Source of the DNA: Rhizobium esperanzae
GTDB taxonomy: Bacteria > Pseudomonadota > Alphaproteobacteria > Rhizobiales > Rhizobiaceae
Assembly (NCBI RefSeq): GCF_014197615.1
Contig: NZ_JACIFY010000022.1
Span: 43,949-107,948, forward strand
Length of the DNA: 64,000 bases
Direction: 5' to 3'
The notes under the pieces were generated by a model. The model was not told the origin of the DNA and made no database searches. It was given only the letters and a program-made list of their open reading frames with translations. The translations under genes and the position numbers were made by a program. Shown here piece by piece: positions 7,381 through 15,917 of the stretch; the first letter of the stretch is position 1, and every line of letters begins with the position of its first letter.

Positions 7381-8787
7381 ATGCTGCTGCTTCTTGGTTC
7401 GTTTCTGGTGCTGATGCTGGTGGGCTTGCCCGTTGCCATCTCGATGGCCGTCGCCTCGGTGCTTTACATCGTCCTCTATGGCGTTGCCCCCGACATCATC
7501 GTCGCCCAGCGCATGATCGCCGGTGTCGAAAGCTTTCCGCTGCTGGCCGTCCCCTTCTTCATCCTCGCCGGCAATCTGATGAACTCGGCCGGTGTCACCG
7601 GCCGCATCTATTCCTTCGCGGTGGCGCTCGTCGGCTGGATGAAGGGCGGGCTGGCGCAGGTCAATATCATCGGCTCCGTCATCTTCTCCGGCATGTCCGG
7701 CACCGCGCTTGCCGATGCGGCAGGCATCGGCACGATCGAGATCAAGGCAATGAAGGATCACGGCTATCCGGTCGAGGCGGCGGTCGGCGTGACGGCGGCT
7801 TCGGCAACGCTCGGGCCGATCTTTCCGCCGTCGCTGCCTTTCGTCATCTACGGCATGATGGCGAATGTCTCGATCGGCGCTCTTTTCATGGCCGGCATCC
7901 TGCCCGGCGTCGTCATGACGCTGCTGATGATGATCACCGTCGCCGCCTTCGCCTATTGGAAACGCTGGGGTTCGGACGCGCCGTTCGATGTCAGGCAGCT
8001 GCTGTCGGCGGGAATGGAAATCGTCGTCGTCCTGGCGGTGCCGCTGGCGATCTATCTGCTGATGCAGGCTGGTGTATCGATGAATGCTGCGGCTGGCATT
8101 GCCCTTCTCGTGCTTCTCGTTCTCGACTGGTATTTCCGCTTCTCCGCGGTCATGGCGCTGATGACGCCCGTCATTCTGATCGGCGGCATGACGATGGGCT
8201 GGTTCACGCCGACCGAGGCCGCCGTCGCAGCCGTTCTCTGGTCGCTGTTCCTGGGGCTGGTGCGCTACCGCACGATGACGCCCTCGACGCTCGCCAAGGC
8301 AAGCTTCGATACGATCGAGACGACGGCCTCCGTTCTCTTCATCGTCACGGCGGCATCGGTCTTCGCCTGGTTGTTGACGGTCAGCCAGGCAGCACAGCTG
8401 CTGTCCGATGCGATCCTGTCGATCACCGACAACAAATGGGTGTTCCTCATCCTGGTAAACCTGCTGATGTTGTTCGTCGGCTGCTTCCTGGATACGATCG
8501 CGGCGATCACCATCCTCGTGCCGATCCTGCTGCCGATCGTCGTCAAGTTCGGGATCGATCCGGTCCAGTTCGGGCTCATCATGACGCTGAACCTGATGAT
8601 CGGCCTGTTGCATCCGCCGCTCGGCATGGTGCTTTTCGTGCTGTCGCGGGTGGCGAAGCTCTCGGTCGAACGCACCACCATGGCGATCCTGCCTTGGCTG
8701 GTGCCGCTCTTCCTGGCGCTGATCCTGATCACCTTCGTGCCCGCCATATCGCTCTGGCTGCCGCAGCAGCTCGGGTTGCTGAGGTAG
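7381..8787 (+). CDS. TRAP transporter large permease (DctM family)
   Basis: 468 residues, hydrophobic throughout with about 12 to 13 helices. Family motifs are GLPVAISMAVASVLY near the N-terminus, PLLAVPFFILAGNLMNSAGVTGRI, the Na+/substrate region GSVIFSGMSGTALADAAGIGTIEIKAM, and near the end PVQFGLIMTLNLMIGLLHPPLGMVLFVLSRVA. It is the secondary transporter that moves the DctP-delivered acid with sodium or proton. Length is slightly above the family average of about 430, with a loop insertion near residues 190-250. Confidence 0.95.
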   Translation: MLLLLGSFLVLMLVGLPVAISMAVASVLYIVLYGVAPDIIVAQRMIAGVESFPLLAVPFFILAGNLMNSAGVTGRIYSFAVALVGWMKGGLAQVNIIGSVIFSGMSGTALADAAGIGTIEIKAMKDHGYPVEAAVGVTAASATLGPIFPPSLPFVIYGMMANVSIGALFMAGILPGVVMTLLMMITVAAFAYWKRWGSDAPFDVRQLLSAGMEIVVVLAVPLAIYLLMQAGVSMNAAAGIALLVLLVLDWYFRFSAVMALMTPVILIGGMTMGWFTPTEAAVAAVLWSLFLGLVRYRTMTPSTLAKASFDTIETTASVLFIVTAASVFAWLLTVSQAAQLLSDAILSITDNKWVFLILVNLLMLFVGCFLDTIAAITILVPILLPIVVKFGIDPVQFGLIMTLNLMIGLLHPPLGMVLFVLSRVAKLSVERTTMAILPWLVPLFLALILITFVPAISLWLPQQLGLLR

Positions 8788-8797
8788 GAGCGGGGTC

Positions 8798-9832
8798 ATG
8801 CAGACACGTCTGGCACGGCTTTACGAAAAGGGCGATCTCAGGGTCGAAACCGCTATGGTCGCGACGCCCGGTCCGGGTGAGGTACTGCTCAAAATGGCAG
8901 CCGCAGGGATCTGCGGTTCCGACCTGCATTATTATCAGGATGGCGGCTTCGGGCCGGTCAGGGTTCGCGAACCGATCATCCCGGGCCACGAGGCATCGGG
9001 AATTGTCAGCCAGGCCGGAGAGGGTGTTGATCTTGCGACCGGCACGCTGGTGGCGGTCAATCCCAGCCAGCCCTGCGGGCGTTGCGAATATTGCCGGCGG
9101 GACATGCCGATTCATTGCCTGGAAATGCGTTTCATGGGCAGTGCGATGCGCCTGCCGCATGAACAGGGCATGTTCCGGGAGTGGCTGGTGGTGCCGGCCA
9201 GGCAGTGCTTTGCGGCAGGAGCAGCAACGACGGCTGCGGAAGCGGCCTGCAGCGAGCCGCTCTCCGTCTGTCTGCACGCTGCATCACGCGCAGGAGATTT
9301 TGCCGGCAAACGTGTCCTCGTTACCGGGGCCGGCCCGATCGGGGCCTTGATGGTTGCCGTTGCCCGTTATCACGGCGCAAGCGAAATCGTCGTGACCGAT
9401 CTTGCGGACGCGGCGCTGGACCGAGCCAAAGCGATGGGTGCCGATCGCACGATCAATGTTTCCCGGGATGGCGCAGCACTTGCGGAGTTCGAGGCGGGAA
9501 AAGGGTATTTCGATCTCGTCTTTGAATGCTCGGCCGCCGTCCCGGCGATCCGCGGCGCGATCGCCGCCATCAGGCCGCGCGGCACGATCGTGCAGGTCGG
9601 CGTCACAGGCGAGATCCCGATCCCTCTCAACGCCATTGTCGGCAAGGAACTCCACATTCACGGAACGCAGCGCTTCCATGAGGAATTCGCCATCGCCGTG
9701 GAGCTGATTTCCAGCCGCAGGATCGACGTGCGTCCGATCATCAGCCACAGCCTGCCGCTCGAACAGGCCGACGCGGCTTTCATTCTCGCGGGCGACCGCG
9801 CTGCCGCCTGCAAGGTGCAGCTTATCTTTTAA
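8798..9832 (+). CDS. zinc-dependent medium-chain dehydrogenase, L-idonate 5-dehydrogenase-like
   Basis: 344 residues. The GroES-like half carries the catalytic zinc Cys in GICGSDLHYYQDGGFG and a glutamate/histidine pair in PGHEASG. The structural zinc lobe has four Cys (CGRCEYCRRDMPIHC). The Rossmann half starts at VLVTGAGPIGALMVAVARYHGA. The HYYQDGGFG segment is typical of L-idonate 5-dehydrogenases, which oxidise L-idonate to 5-ketogluconate. It is the last gene of the TRAP set (10 bases after DctM), so its substrate is probably what the TRAP system imports. Exact substrate is inference; other polyol dehydrogenases are close relatives. Confidence 0.85.
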   Translation: MQTRLARLYEKGDLRVETAMVATPGPGEVLLKMAAAGICGSDLHYYQDGGFGPVRVREPIIPGHEASGIVSQAGEGVDLATGTLVAVNPSQPCGRCEYCRRDMPIHCLEMRFMGSAMRLPHEQGMFREWLVVPARQCFAAGAATTAAEAACSEPLSVCLHAASRAGDFAGKRVLVTGAGPIGALMVAVARYHGASEIVVTDLADAALDRAKAMGADRTINVSRDGAALAEFEAGKGYFDLVFECSAAVPAIRGAIAAIRPRGTIVQVGVTGEIPIPLNAIVGKELHIHGTQRFHEEFAIAVELISSRRIDVRPIISHSLPLEQADAAFILAGDRAAACKVQLIF

Positions 9833-9981
9833 GCCATGCAAATCAGGTGAGTTCGGCGGAAGGTCGGCGAGCCATTCGCAGGCCGGGTTGCCGCACCATG
9901 CCGGCGACTTTGCACGCTTCCCCCACAACTTAAGGCTCGACGGGACAGGTTCTAACTCCAAAGGAGTATTGACGCCTATCT

Positions 9982-9993
9982 TATGTCTACATA
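9982..9993. promoter_or_regulatory. short inverted repeat before GntR gene
   Basis: TATGT and ACATA separated by CT, 28 bases before the start of the following GntR gene. This is the size and position expected for an autoregulatory half-site pair of that family; support is only positional. Confidence 0.3.
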
Positions 9994-10021
9994 TTGTCTT
10001 CTAAAAGTAGGAGGCAATGAG

Positions 10022-10714
10022 ATGGATGCCGAGACCAACCCTGACCGCAAAGGCAATCTTGGCCTTATGCTCCGCAGGCGCATCTTGACGATGGAACTGC
10101 CGCCGGGGGCGGTGCTGGATGAAGTGGCGTTGAGTGAAGAGTTCGGCCTGTCCCGTCCGCCGGTTCGCGAGCTGATGCGCCAGATGGCCGGCGAAGGCTA
10201 TATCGAGCTGGAAGCCAACCGCGCTGCGCGCGTGAGTTCGATGAGCTACCAGTCGCTTCGCGACTTCTTTCTTCTTGCGCCGATGATCTACATCACCGCC
10301 AACAAGCTGGCTGCCGAGAACGGAACGCGTGGGCAGCTCGACGTGCTCAAGCAGATTCAGCAATCGTTTCGGCAGGCGGTCGACAATTGCGATGTCGAGG
10401 GTCGCGTCTTCTACAACGACCAGTTCCACCGCCAGATCGGCGAGATGGCGCACAATGTCTATCTGGTTCCGAGCCTGCGGCGGCTGCAGATCGACCATGC
10501 GCGCATCGGCAAGGTTTTCTACACGCACCCGAATACGCCTCGCATGCAGGAAGAGCTCGAGCTCGCCGCGCAACAACATGACGAGATGATCGAGGCCATC
10601 GGGAAACGGGACCCCGACGCAGCCGGAGAGCTGGCGCGGATTCACATCGAACTCTCACGACGAAACATGGCCATGTACGCGGCCCCCGAGGGCCTGGAGA
10701 CGCCGACCCTTTAG
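10022..10714 (+). CDS. GntR-family transcriptional regulator (FCD type)
   Basis: About 230 residues. The winged helix is GLMLRRRILTMELPPGAVLDEVALSEEFGLSRPPVRELMRQMAGEGYIELEANRAARVSS, followed by an FCD-like helical domain with the ligands N/D-x-FH (YNDQFHRQIGEMAHN). The ATG at 10022 has AGGAGG 7 bases upstream; the frame is open a little further left but lacks a ribosome site. It precedes the DapA-family and FAD-oxidoreductase genes on the same strand and probably regulates them. Confidence 0.88.
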   Translation: MDAETNPDRKGNLGLMLRRRILTMELPPGAVLDEVALSEEFGLSRPPVRELMRQMAGEGYIELEANRAARVSSMSYQSLRDFFLLAPMIYITANKLAAENGTRGQLDVLKQIQQSFRQAVDNCDVEGRVFYNDQFHRQIGEMAHNVYLVPSLRRLQIDHARIGKVFYTHPNTPRMQEELELAAQQHDEMIEAIGKRDPDAAGELARIHIELSRRNMAMYAAPEGLETPTL

Positions 10715-10847
10715 GGCCGGTGTTTTGAAGAAACATCGGATCGCAGCCGCAAAGATCAGCGAGCGAACTTTCGAACAAACAGGAATACATCAGGCTGAAG
10801 CCCTTGGAATTCCACCCTGGGCAGCCTAACGCGGGACTAGAGAAAGA

Positions 10848-11735
10848 ATGTCTGACTTCCCATTTCAAGGCCTGAACCTTGCCATCACCACGCCGTTCGA
10901 CGCTGCCGGACGCATCGATTACGACAGGCTCGAACAGAATGTCGAGCGCTACCTTGCCGCAGGCGTCAGGAGTTTTCTGTTCAGCTCCGGCACCGGTATG
11001 CACGTCTACCTTTCCAGGCAAGAATCCGAGGAACTGATCCGGCGCGGAGCGCGGATGGTCAACGGGCGGGCGAAGGTGATCGCCCAGACGTCCGCCCTGC
11101 TTGTCGAGGACGTCGTCGAGCGCACCAGCCGCGCGCGCGATGCCGGCGCCGATGGTGTCATGGTTCTTCCGCCCTTCTTCGAAGGGCCGACCGACGACCA
11201 GGGCATCGTCGATTTCTACAGCGAGGTTGCCAAGGCAGGCCTTCCGGTCATCGGCTACAACGTCCCGCAGGCAGTCGGCGTCGCCGTCACGCCCGACCTT
11301 CTCGAACAGCTGAACCAAATCCCCGGCTTCTGCGCCGTCAAGGACAGCAGCGGCGATCTTGCAAAGCAGGCAGCCCTTATCCGCACCGGCCGCTTCGTCA
11401 TGAACGGCGCCGACCCGCTGGTTCCCTATGCGCTCTATGCCGGATGCGACGGTCTGATCTGGGGTGGGGCGAACTTCGCTCCGAAGACCTGCGTCGCCCT
11501 CGTCGAGGCCGCTGCCGAGCGCAAGTGGGATGAGGTACGCGCGCTCTGGAAGATGCTGGAGCCGTCGATGGGACTGATCTGGGAAGGCGATTACGTGCAG
11601 TCCGTCTACGCTGCCGCCGATCTCATCGGCTACGGTGCGGGCGTTCCGCGCAAGCCGCTGCGCGCGCTCGCCCCGGAAAAGCTTCCCGTCCTGCGCCGTT
11701 CCCTCGAAGCGCTCATGGAGCGGGAGGCGATCTAA
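10848..11735 (+). CDS. DapA-family Schiff-base aldolase/lyase (dihydrodipicolinate synthase superfamily)
   Basis: 295 residues, the usual length. The (beta/alpha)8 barrel signatures are present: GLNLAITTPFD at the start, SSGTGMHVYLS for the substrate loop, the catalytic Tyr in VIGYNVPQAVGV, and the Schiff-base Lys in GFCAVKDSSGDL. Members cleave or condense pyruvate-type keto acids or deaminate keto-sugar acids. The neighbouring FAD oxidoreductase (one base after the stop) suggests a catabolic role on an amino or imino acid, but I cannot name the substrate. True lysine-biosynthetic DapA is unlikely given the GntR regulator and the GTG-TG substitution. Confidence 0.85.
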   Translation: MSDFPFQGLNLAITTPFDAAGRIDYDRLEQNVERYLAAGVRSFLFSSGTGMHVYLSRQESEELIRRGARMVNGRAKVIAQTSALLVEDVVERTSRARDAGADGVMVLPPFFEGPTDDQGIVDFYSEVAKAGLPVIGYNVPQAVGVAVTPDLLEQLNQIPGFCAVKDSSGDLAKQAALIRTGRFVMNGADPLVPYALYAGCDGLIWGGANFAPKTCVALVEAAAERKWDEVRALWKMLEPSMGLIWEGDYVQSVYAAADLIGYGAGVPRKPLRALAPEKLPVLRRSLEALMEREAI

Positions 11736-11736
11736 C

Positions 11737-13083
11737 GTGGCCCAGACCGCAAAGAACGTCTTCGTCGCATCCAGGCTTCCGAAACGCGCAGGCGTGTCGG
11801 GTTGGGTGGCCACACTTCAGCCGCGCACGCCGCGGCCCGCGCTGAACGGGCCGGTCATTGCGGATGTCGCCATCATCGGCGGCGGTTTCGCGGGCCTTTC
11901 CGCGGCGCGGCGCCTATCACGCCTCGACCCGGCCGCCAAGGTCGCCGTGCTGGAAGCGGGTGTTGTCGGCGAGGGGCCTGCGGGCGCCAATTCCGGCTTC
12001 ATCATCGACCTGCCGCACGAGGTTTCCTCCGACGATTTCAGCGGAGAGTCGGAAGCCAAGTTTAGGCAGTCCGTGTTCATACAGCGCTCCGCCATTGCTC
12101 TGGCGAGGGAGATGGCGGCGGAAAACGGCTGGGGCAAGGAGGTGTTCGATCCCTGCGGCCGATACAGCGTCGCCATCAGCTCGGAAGGTGACAAGCACCT
12201 CGAGGATTATGCGGCACAGCTGACGAAAATGGGCGAAGACCATCGGCTCCTTGACGTCAGGGAGATCCAGGCGGTGACCGGATCGCCGGCCTATACCTCC
12301 GGTCTGTTCATGCCCGGCACGGTCATCGTGCAGCCCGCAGCCTATATACGCGGGGTTGCCGACTGCCTGAAGGAGCCGGTCGCCCTTTACGAGCGGACGC
12401 CAGCGCTCTCGTTCGAGCGCCTCGGTACGGGCTGGCTTGTCAAGACGCCGCAAGGCTCCGTGCAGGCGGCAAAGATCATCATGGCGAATAACGGACATGC
12501 GGAGAGCTTCGGCTTCTTCCGTGGACGGCTGCTCCATGTCTTTACCTACGCTTCCCTCACCGAGGCGTTCGACCCTTCGCGCCTCGGCGGAGAGCGAAAA
12601 TGGGCCGCCACCCCAGCCTTGCCGATGGGAACAACCGTCCGCCGCATCACCACGGGTGGCGGCGACCGAATCCTGGTGCGCTCTCGCTACAGCTACAATC
12701 CGAGCATTGCTGTCGGCGATGGCGCGGTCCGGCGGGCCGGTCATCTGCACGACGGCAAGTTCTCCAAACGTTTTCCCAGACTTGGCGGTGTCGCGATGCA
12801 GTATCGCTGGGCCGGCGCGATGGCGCTCACACGCAATCATGTCCCGGCATTCGGCGAGATCGAGCACAGCGTCTTTTCGGCATGCGGCTGCAACGGCCTT
12901 GGCGCGTCGAATTCGACGGCGGCGGGGATCGCAGCGGCGGAACTGGCGCTCGGACACGATTCCGAACTCGGCCGCATCTACGCCCGTCTGGCTGCCCCGA
13001 CGGTTTTGCCGCCGCAGCCCTTCACGACGATCGGAGCCAAAACCCATCTCGCCTATCGCGAGTGGCGCGCAGGATCCGAGTGA
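11737..13083 (+). CDS. FAD-dependent amine/imino-acid oxidoreductase (DAO superfamily, OrdL-like)
   Basis: 448 residues. The FAD-binding motif is VAIIGGGFAGLSAARRLSRLDPAAKVAVLEAG near residue 45; the C-terminal FAD motif includes FSACGCNGLGASNSTAAGIAAAELALG. The GANSGFIIDLPH segment is typical of OrdL/PuuB-like oxidases acting on secondary amines or amino acids. I chose the GTG at 11737 with GGGAGG nine bases before it; the longer frame overlaps the DapA-family gene. Coupled to the upstream lyase (one base gap), it probably oxidises an amino or imino acid that the lyase then processes, or the reverse. Confidence 0.85.
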   Translation: MAQTAKNVFVASRLPKRAGVSGWVATLQPRTPRPALNGPVIADVAIIGGGFAGLSAARRLSRLDPAAKVAVLEAGVVGEGPAGANSGFIIDLPHEVSSDDFSGESEAKFRQSVFIQRSAIALAREMAAENGWGKEVFDPCGRYSVAISSEGDKHLEDYAAQLTKMGEDHRLLDVREIQAVTGSPAYTSGLFMPGTVIVQPAAYIRGVADCLKEPVALYERTPALSFERLGTGWLVKTPQGSVQAAKIIMANNGHAESFGFFRGRLLHVFTYASLTEAFDPSRLGGERKWAATPALPMGTTVRRITTGGGDRILVRSRYSYNPSIAVGDGAVRRAGHLHDGKFSKRFPRLGGVAMQYRWAGAMALTRNHVPAFGEIEHSVFSACGCNGLGASNSTAAGIAAAELALGHDSELGRIYARLAAPTVLPPQPFTTIGAKTHLAYREWRAGSE

Positions 13084-13231
13084 CGCGGAGCATTCTCCGA
13101 TCTGCGCGTCGTCGGCGTCGTCGAGGCGCCGCACACGATCCGAGGCAGCCCGGACGCCACCATTTCCCCTCCCGCCTTAAACCTTCGGCACGAGGGAGAG
13201 CGGACATGTTTTGCGGGAGGAGTTTCGCCTC

Positions 13232-13633
13232 TTACTGGCAGGGAGTCAGGCCGCCCGGATTGCGAATGGCGGCAAAACCGACGCCGTCGATCGTGTTGTC
13301 GTTGCGGGCAATGAAGCAATAATCGTCACTGGCATGAGGGGCTGCGACGACGCAGGAGTTGGATCCGGCAGGAATGACATAGGTGTCCAGATTGTTGATC
13401 GCAAATATGGAAGCGGTTCCGTTCGGATGAGGCGCCGGCTGTTTGGTGAACAGGATCGCATCCTGTGGCGGCGCGACGGCGATCGGTTGATGGTTCCGGC
13501 AATCGGGCGAAAAGGCGAGCTGCGCGGCGGCGGGCAACGCGGTTGCCATGAGAGAGAGGGTGGCAATGGCGAGCGCGGCGAACTTACCGCGGCAGACTGT
13601 TTGGCCGGCGAATTTCGAGATATTCCGTAGCAT
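13232..13633 (-). CDS. small secreted protein of unknown function
   Basis: 133 residues. A long signal peptide (positively charged start, then FAALAIATLSLMATALPAAAQ) is followed by about 95 residues with four Cys (DCRNH, NSCVV, DDYCFIA, TPCQ), which could form two disulfides in the periplasm or outside. I recognise no family. It is the last of three leftward genes; the two upstream ones are paralogues without signal peptides, and all have low-charge, Asn/Thr/Ser/Gly-rich composition, suggesting a shared extracellular or surface function. That link is inference. Confidence 0.7.
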   Translation of the reverse strand: MLRNISKFAGQTVCRGKFAALAIATLSLMATALPAAAQLAFSPDCRNHQPIAVAPPQDAILFTKQPAPHPNGTASIFAINNLDTYVIPAGSNSCVVAAPHASDDYCFIARNDNTIDGVGFAAIRNPGGLTPCQ

Positions 13634-13703
13634 GGCTGTTCTCCTTTTGGTTCAAGCGTTTGATGGTCTGCTCGATCGTCGGTGATGAATGGAATTTCTG
13701 GAT

Positions 13704-14420
13704 CTATGGTCCTCCCGTCGCCGAAAACGTTCCGTCGGCGTTGTAAGTCACGGTGTAGGTCCCGTAGCCGGTGGAGAAATCGCAGCGGGCGGCGTTGGTC
13801 TCGTCATAGGGCACGACCGTTCCTGCGGGCTGGTAACTCGTCTTCACGAAAAAGATTTGCTGCGGGATGCAGTTCATGACGGCATTGGGGACAGGGGCGA
13901 CGAAGCTCGACAGGATGATTGCCTGGTCGTTGTTCAAGGCGGCGACGCCGCAATAAAGCTCCGGAGCCGGTAAGGGCGTATAGGTGGGCACGTTCATGGC
14001 AAAGGCGCCGACCGGAACCCCGGATTGGTAAGCGGGCGCGGAAAGCCCCAGCGGATCGAGCGTCAAGCTCGTGCAATTGTTCGGCTCGCCGCTGGCTGTA
14101 GTGAGTGTAATCGCGCGAGCCGCCGTGGTGCTGGTGACGATCGATCGCGTGGTGGCATCGAGCGCGATGAGCGCAATAAGCTGCGAGGAAGGCGCCGATT
14201 GCATCGTGCTGAGGGCGCCTGCGTAGATCTGTCTGTCCAGACCGAAATTGATCTGGGCTCCCGAATTTCCGTAATTGCCGACGCTTTGGGAGCCAAGGCT
14301 GCTGCTGAAAACCGAGGGGCTGACCAAAGAAGGGAAAGCGGCCTGCTTCTGGAAGAGATAAAAATATTGCGTTGTCTGCGACAGGTTCCGAACGATAATC
14401 TGGTAGGACGAACTGGTCAT
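13704..14420 (-). CDS. unknown protein, paralogue of the adjacent gene
   Basis: 238 residues from MTSSSYQIIVRNLSQTTQYF. No signal peptide, no membrane helix, very few charged residues, many Ser/Thr/Gln/Asn. It is clearly related to the protein encoded just upstream. Shared features in order: an N-terminal strand with TQ-F-Y-F/L-FQ, a YSNSLFSQSLGNY / FSSSLGSQSVGNY block, YAG, GLSAP.Y..GV..GAF, and a C-terminal .YNADGTFS / LNANGTWS. The start at 14420 is chosen because it aligns with the paralogue and removes an unrelated Arg/His-rich extension. Function unknown; the composition suggests a beta-rich structural or secreted protein. Confidence 0.72.
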   Translation of the reverse strand: MTSSSYQIIVRNLSQTTQYFYLFQKQAAFPSLVSPSVFSSSLGSQSVGNYGNSGAQINFGLDRQIYAGALSTMQSAPSSQLIALIALDATTRSIVTSTTAARAITLTTASGEPNNCTSLTLDPLGLSAPAYQSGVPVGAFAMNVPTYTPLPAPELYCGVAALNNDQAIILSSFVAPVPNAVMNCIPQQIFFVKTSYQPAGTVVPYDETNAARCDFSTGYGTYTVTYNADGTFSATGGP

Positions 14421-14543
14421 GGCGTACGACACTCCCGTCTGAGATCCGGCATATCGGTTGCCTGGGCGGGCGGCGGTGATCGCGTGGATGGCGGCGCATG
14501 CGGGCGAAGAGTGACGTTTCTCCACCCGCATGCCAGATGAGGC

Positions 14544-15215
14544 TTACTGGAGCTGCGTGCTCCAGGTGCCGTTCGCATTCAAGGTGATGTTGCAGACCGT
14601 GTAGCCGCCGGTGAAATCGGCGAGCGCCGCGTTCACGCTCGATTGCGTGAAATTCATGACGGTGCCCGGCGTATAGGCTCCGGTCTGGACATAATATTTC
14701 AGGATCGGCTGGCAATCGGTGTTGCTGGCCGGGTTTGCCTGCACGAAGTTGGAGAGCACGATGCCGCCATTGACGGCGACCGCCGAGCCGACATTGAAAT
14801 AGGGGGGCGAGTTGAAGACCGGCGTGGTGATGCGGAAGGCGCCGGGCTGCACGCCTTCGCCGTAAGTCGGGGCCGAAAGACCGAGCGGATTGATGGTCGC
14901 CGTCGTCCAGTCGTTCGGGTTGCCGCTGCCGCCTGAACTCGGAGCGAGATCGATGGCGCGGCTGGCTGACGCGTAGCCGGAAGAAGCACCGATCTGTGGC
15001 GGCGTGTTCGCTTGCTGGATACCGGCATAATATTGCAGGTTAACCTGGAAGGTCAGGATCGAGCCTGTGCCGTCGTAATTGCCGAGCGACTGCGAGAAAA
15101 GGCTGTTCGAATAGACTTGCCCGCCACCGGTATAAACGGCGGGCTGCTGAAAGAAATAGAAGCCTTGTGTCTGAGCTTCGAAATTTTTCACATTGATGGT
15201 CAGCAAAGTAGACAT
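14544..15215 (-). CDS. unknown protein, first of a tandem paralogous pair
   Basis: 223 residues from MSTLLTINVKNFEAQTQGFY. It has the same block order as the following gene, so the two arose by tandem duplication. It is neutral and beta-strand-like and lacks a signal peptide. Three Cys-poor segments and repeated Asn-Gly/Gly-Thr turns are seen, and the C-terminus ends in NANGTWSTQLQ. The start has a plausible purine-rich site upstream and matches the paralogue. The gene sits upstream of an XRE regulator and the LuxI/LuxR pair, so quorum control is possible but not shown. Confidence 0.72.
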   Translation of the reverse strand: MSTLLTINVKNFEAQTQGFYFFQQPAVYTGGGQVYSNSLFSQSLGNYDGTGSILTFQVNLQYYAGIQQANTPPQIGASSGYASASRAIDLAPSSGGSGNPNDWTTATINPLGLSAPTYGEGVQPGAFRITTPVFNSPPYFNVGSAVAVNGGIVLSNFVQANPASNTDCQPILKYYVQTGAYTPGTVMNFTQSSVNAALADFTGGYTVCNITLNANGTWSTQLQ

Positions 15216-15394
15216 GGTTACGACCCTTCTCGGTTGAGAGTGAAACAAGGGTTTCGGCGGCGGCGAGGGCAGGCGGATAAGCCACTCGGCCGATTGATGA
15301 AACCCTGACTAGAAAGATCGCCTATTCGCTATCATGTAGCAACTTAAACGTGTTGAGCGCAGATTGAAAAATCTGCGCAAATTTGCGCTTGGCG

Positions 15395-15739
15395 TTACAG
15401 ACGCTCCGGCGGGATGGATTCGACCAGCCCGATGAGGTTGGACCGGGCTGCCGCAGGCCGGTCGCGCAGTGCCTGAACCAATTGCAATTCCGTAGGGGAG
15501 ACCGTGTCGCTCCGATGCCAGTCCATGGTCCCTCGTCCGAGCAGCAGCCAGTCGAGGGAGACATCCAGGAGGTGCGCCAGCGCGCAAGCGCTTTCGAGCG
15601 AGGTATGGCCGCCATTCTGCCAGCGGGAGACGGCGGCGACCGATACATTCAGTTCGGCCGCGAGCGCGTGAACTTTTCGAAACTTGCCGCGGGATATCGC
15701 CTCGCGAATGCGTTTGCCGCGTGCCAGGTCGTGCGTCAT
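15395..15739 (-). CDS. XRE-type helix-turn-helix DNA-binding protein
   Basis: 114 residues. The HTH is clear: KRIREAISRGKFRKVHALAAELNVSVAAVSRWQNGGHTSLESACALAHLLDVSLDWLLLGRG. The DWLLLG tail is typical of phage-repressor-like XRE regulators. The C-terminal 45 residues are not recognisable. GGGGAGG seven bases upstream favours the ATG at 15739 over the one at 15754. It is divergent from luxI and could repress either neighbour. Confidence 0.85.
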   Translation of the reverse strand: MTHDLARGKRIREAISRGKFRKVHALAAELNVSVAAVSRWQNGGHTSLESACALAHLLDVSLDWLLLGRGTMDWHRSDTVSPTELQLVQALRDRPAAARSNLIGLVESIPPERL

Positions 15740-15917
15740 TGGAATCCTCCCCATGTTCTCTTGAATTTGGCGACCACGGAGAGCGTTCGGCCGATCAATA
15801 TCAGAAGTCGCTTATGAAAATGAAGGGCAAAGCGAAGCGCCGGTCAATCTGGTGAAATATCCATATTGTCGCGGGTCGGCCTCCCGTTGTGAAACTTCGA
15901 CGATGAGGAGGACGGAG

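Noticed and set aside
7306..8799. 497-codon frame antisense to the DctM permease
   Set aside because: Extremely rich in His, Arg, Gln and Asp, the complement of membrane-helix codons.
15740..15917. Lux box before luxI
   Set aside because: Scanned for a 20-bp dyad of the ACCTG...CAGGT type and found no convincing match.
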